A DNA stretch of 15,740 nucleotides, taken from NCBI GenBank assembly GCA_910577185.1, contig CAJTLR010000065.1, positions 4,680 through 20,419 of the forward strand. The letters are read 5' to 3'. The position numbers and the translations under genes were made by a program. The DNA is from an uncultured Acetatifactor sp. GTDB lineage: Bacteria; Bacillota; Clostridia; Lachnospirales; Lachnospiraceae. Position 1 is the first letter of the stretch. Each line of letters starts with the position of its first letter. The notes below the pieces were generated by a model. That model was not told the origin of the DNA. It saw nothing but the letters and a program-made list of their open reading frames with translations, and ran no database searches. This document shows, piece by piece, positions 15,312 through 15,740 of this stretch.

Positions 15312-15620
15312 ATGAAACATAATATTTATTTATACATACTTGTGGCGGCAGCGGTATCCTGTCTCATCCGGGTACTTCCGCTGACCCTGATACGCAGGAA
15401 AATCAAAAATCCTTTCCTGCGCTCCTTTCTCTACTATGTGCCCTATGTGACACTTGCCGTCATGACATTCCCCGCCATAATTACCGCCCCCCAGATCCCC
15501 CTGGCAGGGATTCTTGCGCTGGCGGTGGGAATCATCGCAGCGTGGAAGGGCGTCAATATGGTAGGCATTGCCGCATTGTGCTGTATTGTTGTATTTATCT
15601 GCGAAGCTATTGTGGGCTGA
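15312..15620 (+). CDS. azlD: AzlD family protein (small subunit of the AzlCD exporter)
   Basis: A 102-residue membrane protein, the usual AzlD size. It shows the family landmarks RVLPLTLIRRKI and RSFLYYVPYVTLAVMTFPAI and about three to four hydrophobic segments. It acts with AzlC in the cytoplasmic membrane. AAAGG stands nine bases before the ATG. Its 3' end overlaps by 14 bases with the end of a convergent minus-strand frame. Confidence 0.94.
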   Translation: MKHNIYLYILVAAAVSCLIRVLPLTLIRRKIKNPFLRSFLYYVPYVTLAVMTFPAIITAPQIPLAGILALAVGIIAAWKGVNMVGIAALCCIVVFICEAIVG

Positions 15621-15708
15621 TCAGGTGAATCCCCAGGTTCAGGACTCCGCAGAGCAGCATCACCAAAATGGGATTCCATTTCCATTTTCTCAGAACAAAA
15701 AATGCTCC
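15607..15708 (-). CDS. C-terminal fragment of a membrane protein, possibly a chromate transporter
   Basis: A minus-strand frame open to the contig edge ends at TAG (15607-15609); 33 residues are seen, ending VLNLGIHLISPQ. The stretch RKWKWNPILVMLLCGVLNLG is a basic turn followed by a membrane helix, and the NPILVMLL pattern resembles the last segment of ChrA-type chromate transporters. The fragment is cut by adapter sequence at 15709, so its 5' part is outside the contig. The family call is tentative; the presence of a membrane protein end convergent with azlD is better supported. Confidence 0.45.
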   Translation of the reverse strand, partial: GAFFVLRKWKWNPILVMLLCGVLNLGIHLISPQ

Positions 15709-15740
15709 AGATCGGAAGAGCACACGTCTGAACTCCAGTC
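15709..15740 (+). other. Illumina TruSeq adapter remnant (not genomic)
   Basis: From AGATCGGAAGAGCACACGTC at 15709 to the end, all 32 bases match the start of the standard TruSeq read-1 3' adapter. This is untrimmed library sequence at the assembly edge. Nothing from 15709 on should be translated or used for homology. Confidence 0.97.

Noticed and set aside
15443..15685. 80-residue minus-strand frame over the end of azlD
   Set aside because: It is antisense to azlD, and the hydrophobic frame ending at 15607 is a more protein-like explanation of the region beyond azlD.

Overview
The window looks like a chromosomal segment from an anaerobic Firmicute, most likely a Lachnospiraceae (Clostridium cluster XIV) gut bacterium. 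The grounds are a Rex redox sensor beside an ABC-F factor, a Re-type citrate synthase with a eukaryote-like NADP isocitrate dehydrogenase, an orphan MazF, strong GGAGG ribosome binding sites, and protein sequences of clostridial character. The genus cannot be fixed from sequence alone. I see no phage, insertion sequence, CRISPR array, tRNA or rRNA.

Layout, left to right. Positions 1-4134 (minus strand) hold a run transcribed leftwards: a MazF-type endoribonuclease, then, behind a good promoter at 3711-3739, a CNNM/CorC-type membrane protein, a YebC-family protein, a DPM1/GtrB-like glycosyltransferase and the start of a polytopic membrane protein that leaves the window. Positions 4314-7375 (minus) hold a 47-base palindrome, the bifunctional NAD(P)HX repair enzyme Nnr, an unrecognised coiled-coil protein and rex (TTG start). 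The roughly 600-base gap between rex and the divergent ABC-F gene (7376-7973) holds a second palindromic element, a two-and-a-half copy 70/71-base tandem repeat, and a consensus promoter for the ABC-F gene.

Positions 9906-13503 (minus) hold a small carbon/nitrogen unit: Re-type citrate synthase, a GntR/FCD regulator and NADP isocitrate dehydrogenase. These are two of the three enzymes that take acetyl-CoA plus oxaloacetate to 2-oxoglutarate; aconitase is not in the window. The citrate synthase promoter is near consensus, and its -10 hexamer is half of a perfect 12-base palindrome of the kind GntR/FCD proteins bind, so the regulator probably controls its own operon.

Positions 13590-14516 (minus) hold a subtilisin-like protease whose 5' end and Asp box are missing. 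The promoter of the divergent azlCD pair (14583-15620, plus; branched-chain amino acid export type) lies inside that decayed 5' region. After azlD comes the C-terminal end of a minus-strand membrane protein (possibly a chromate transporter). The last 32 bases are not genomic: they match the Illumina TruSeq adapter, so the right edge is an assembly artefact.

The main points for follow-up are the putatively autoregulated Re-citrate synthase operon, the tandem repeats between rex and the ABC-F gene, the palindromic elements sharing a 12-mer, the decayed protease, and the adapter.
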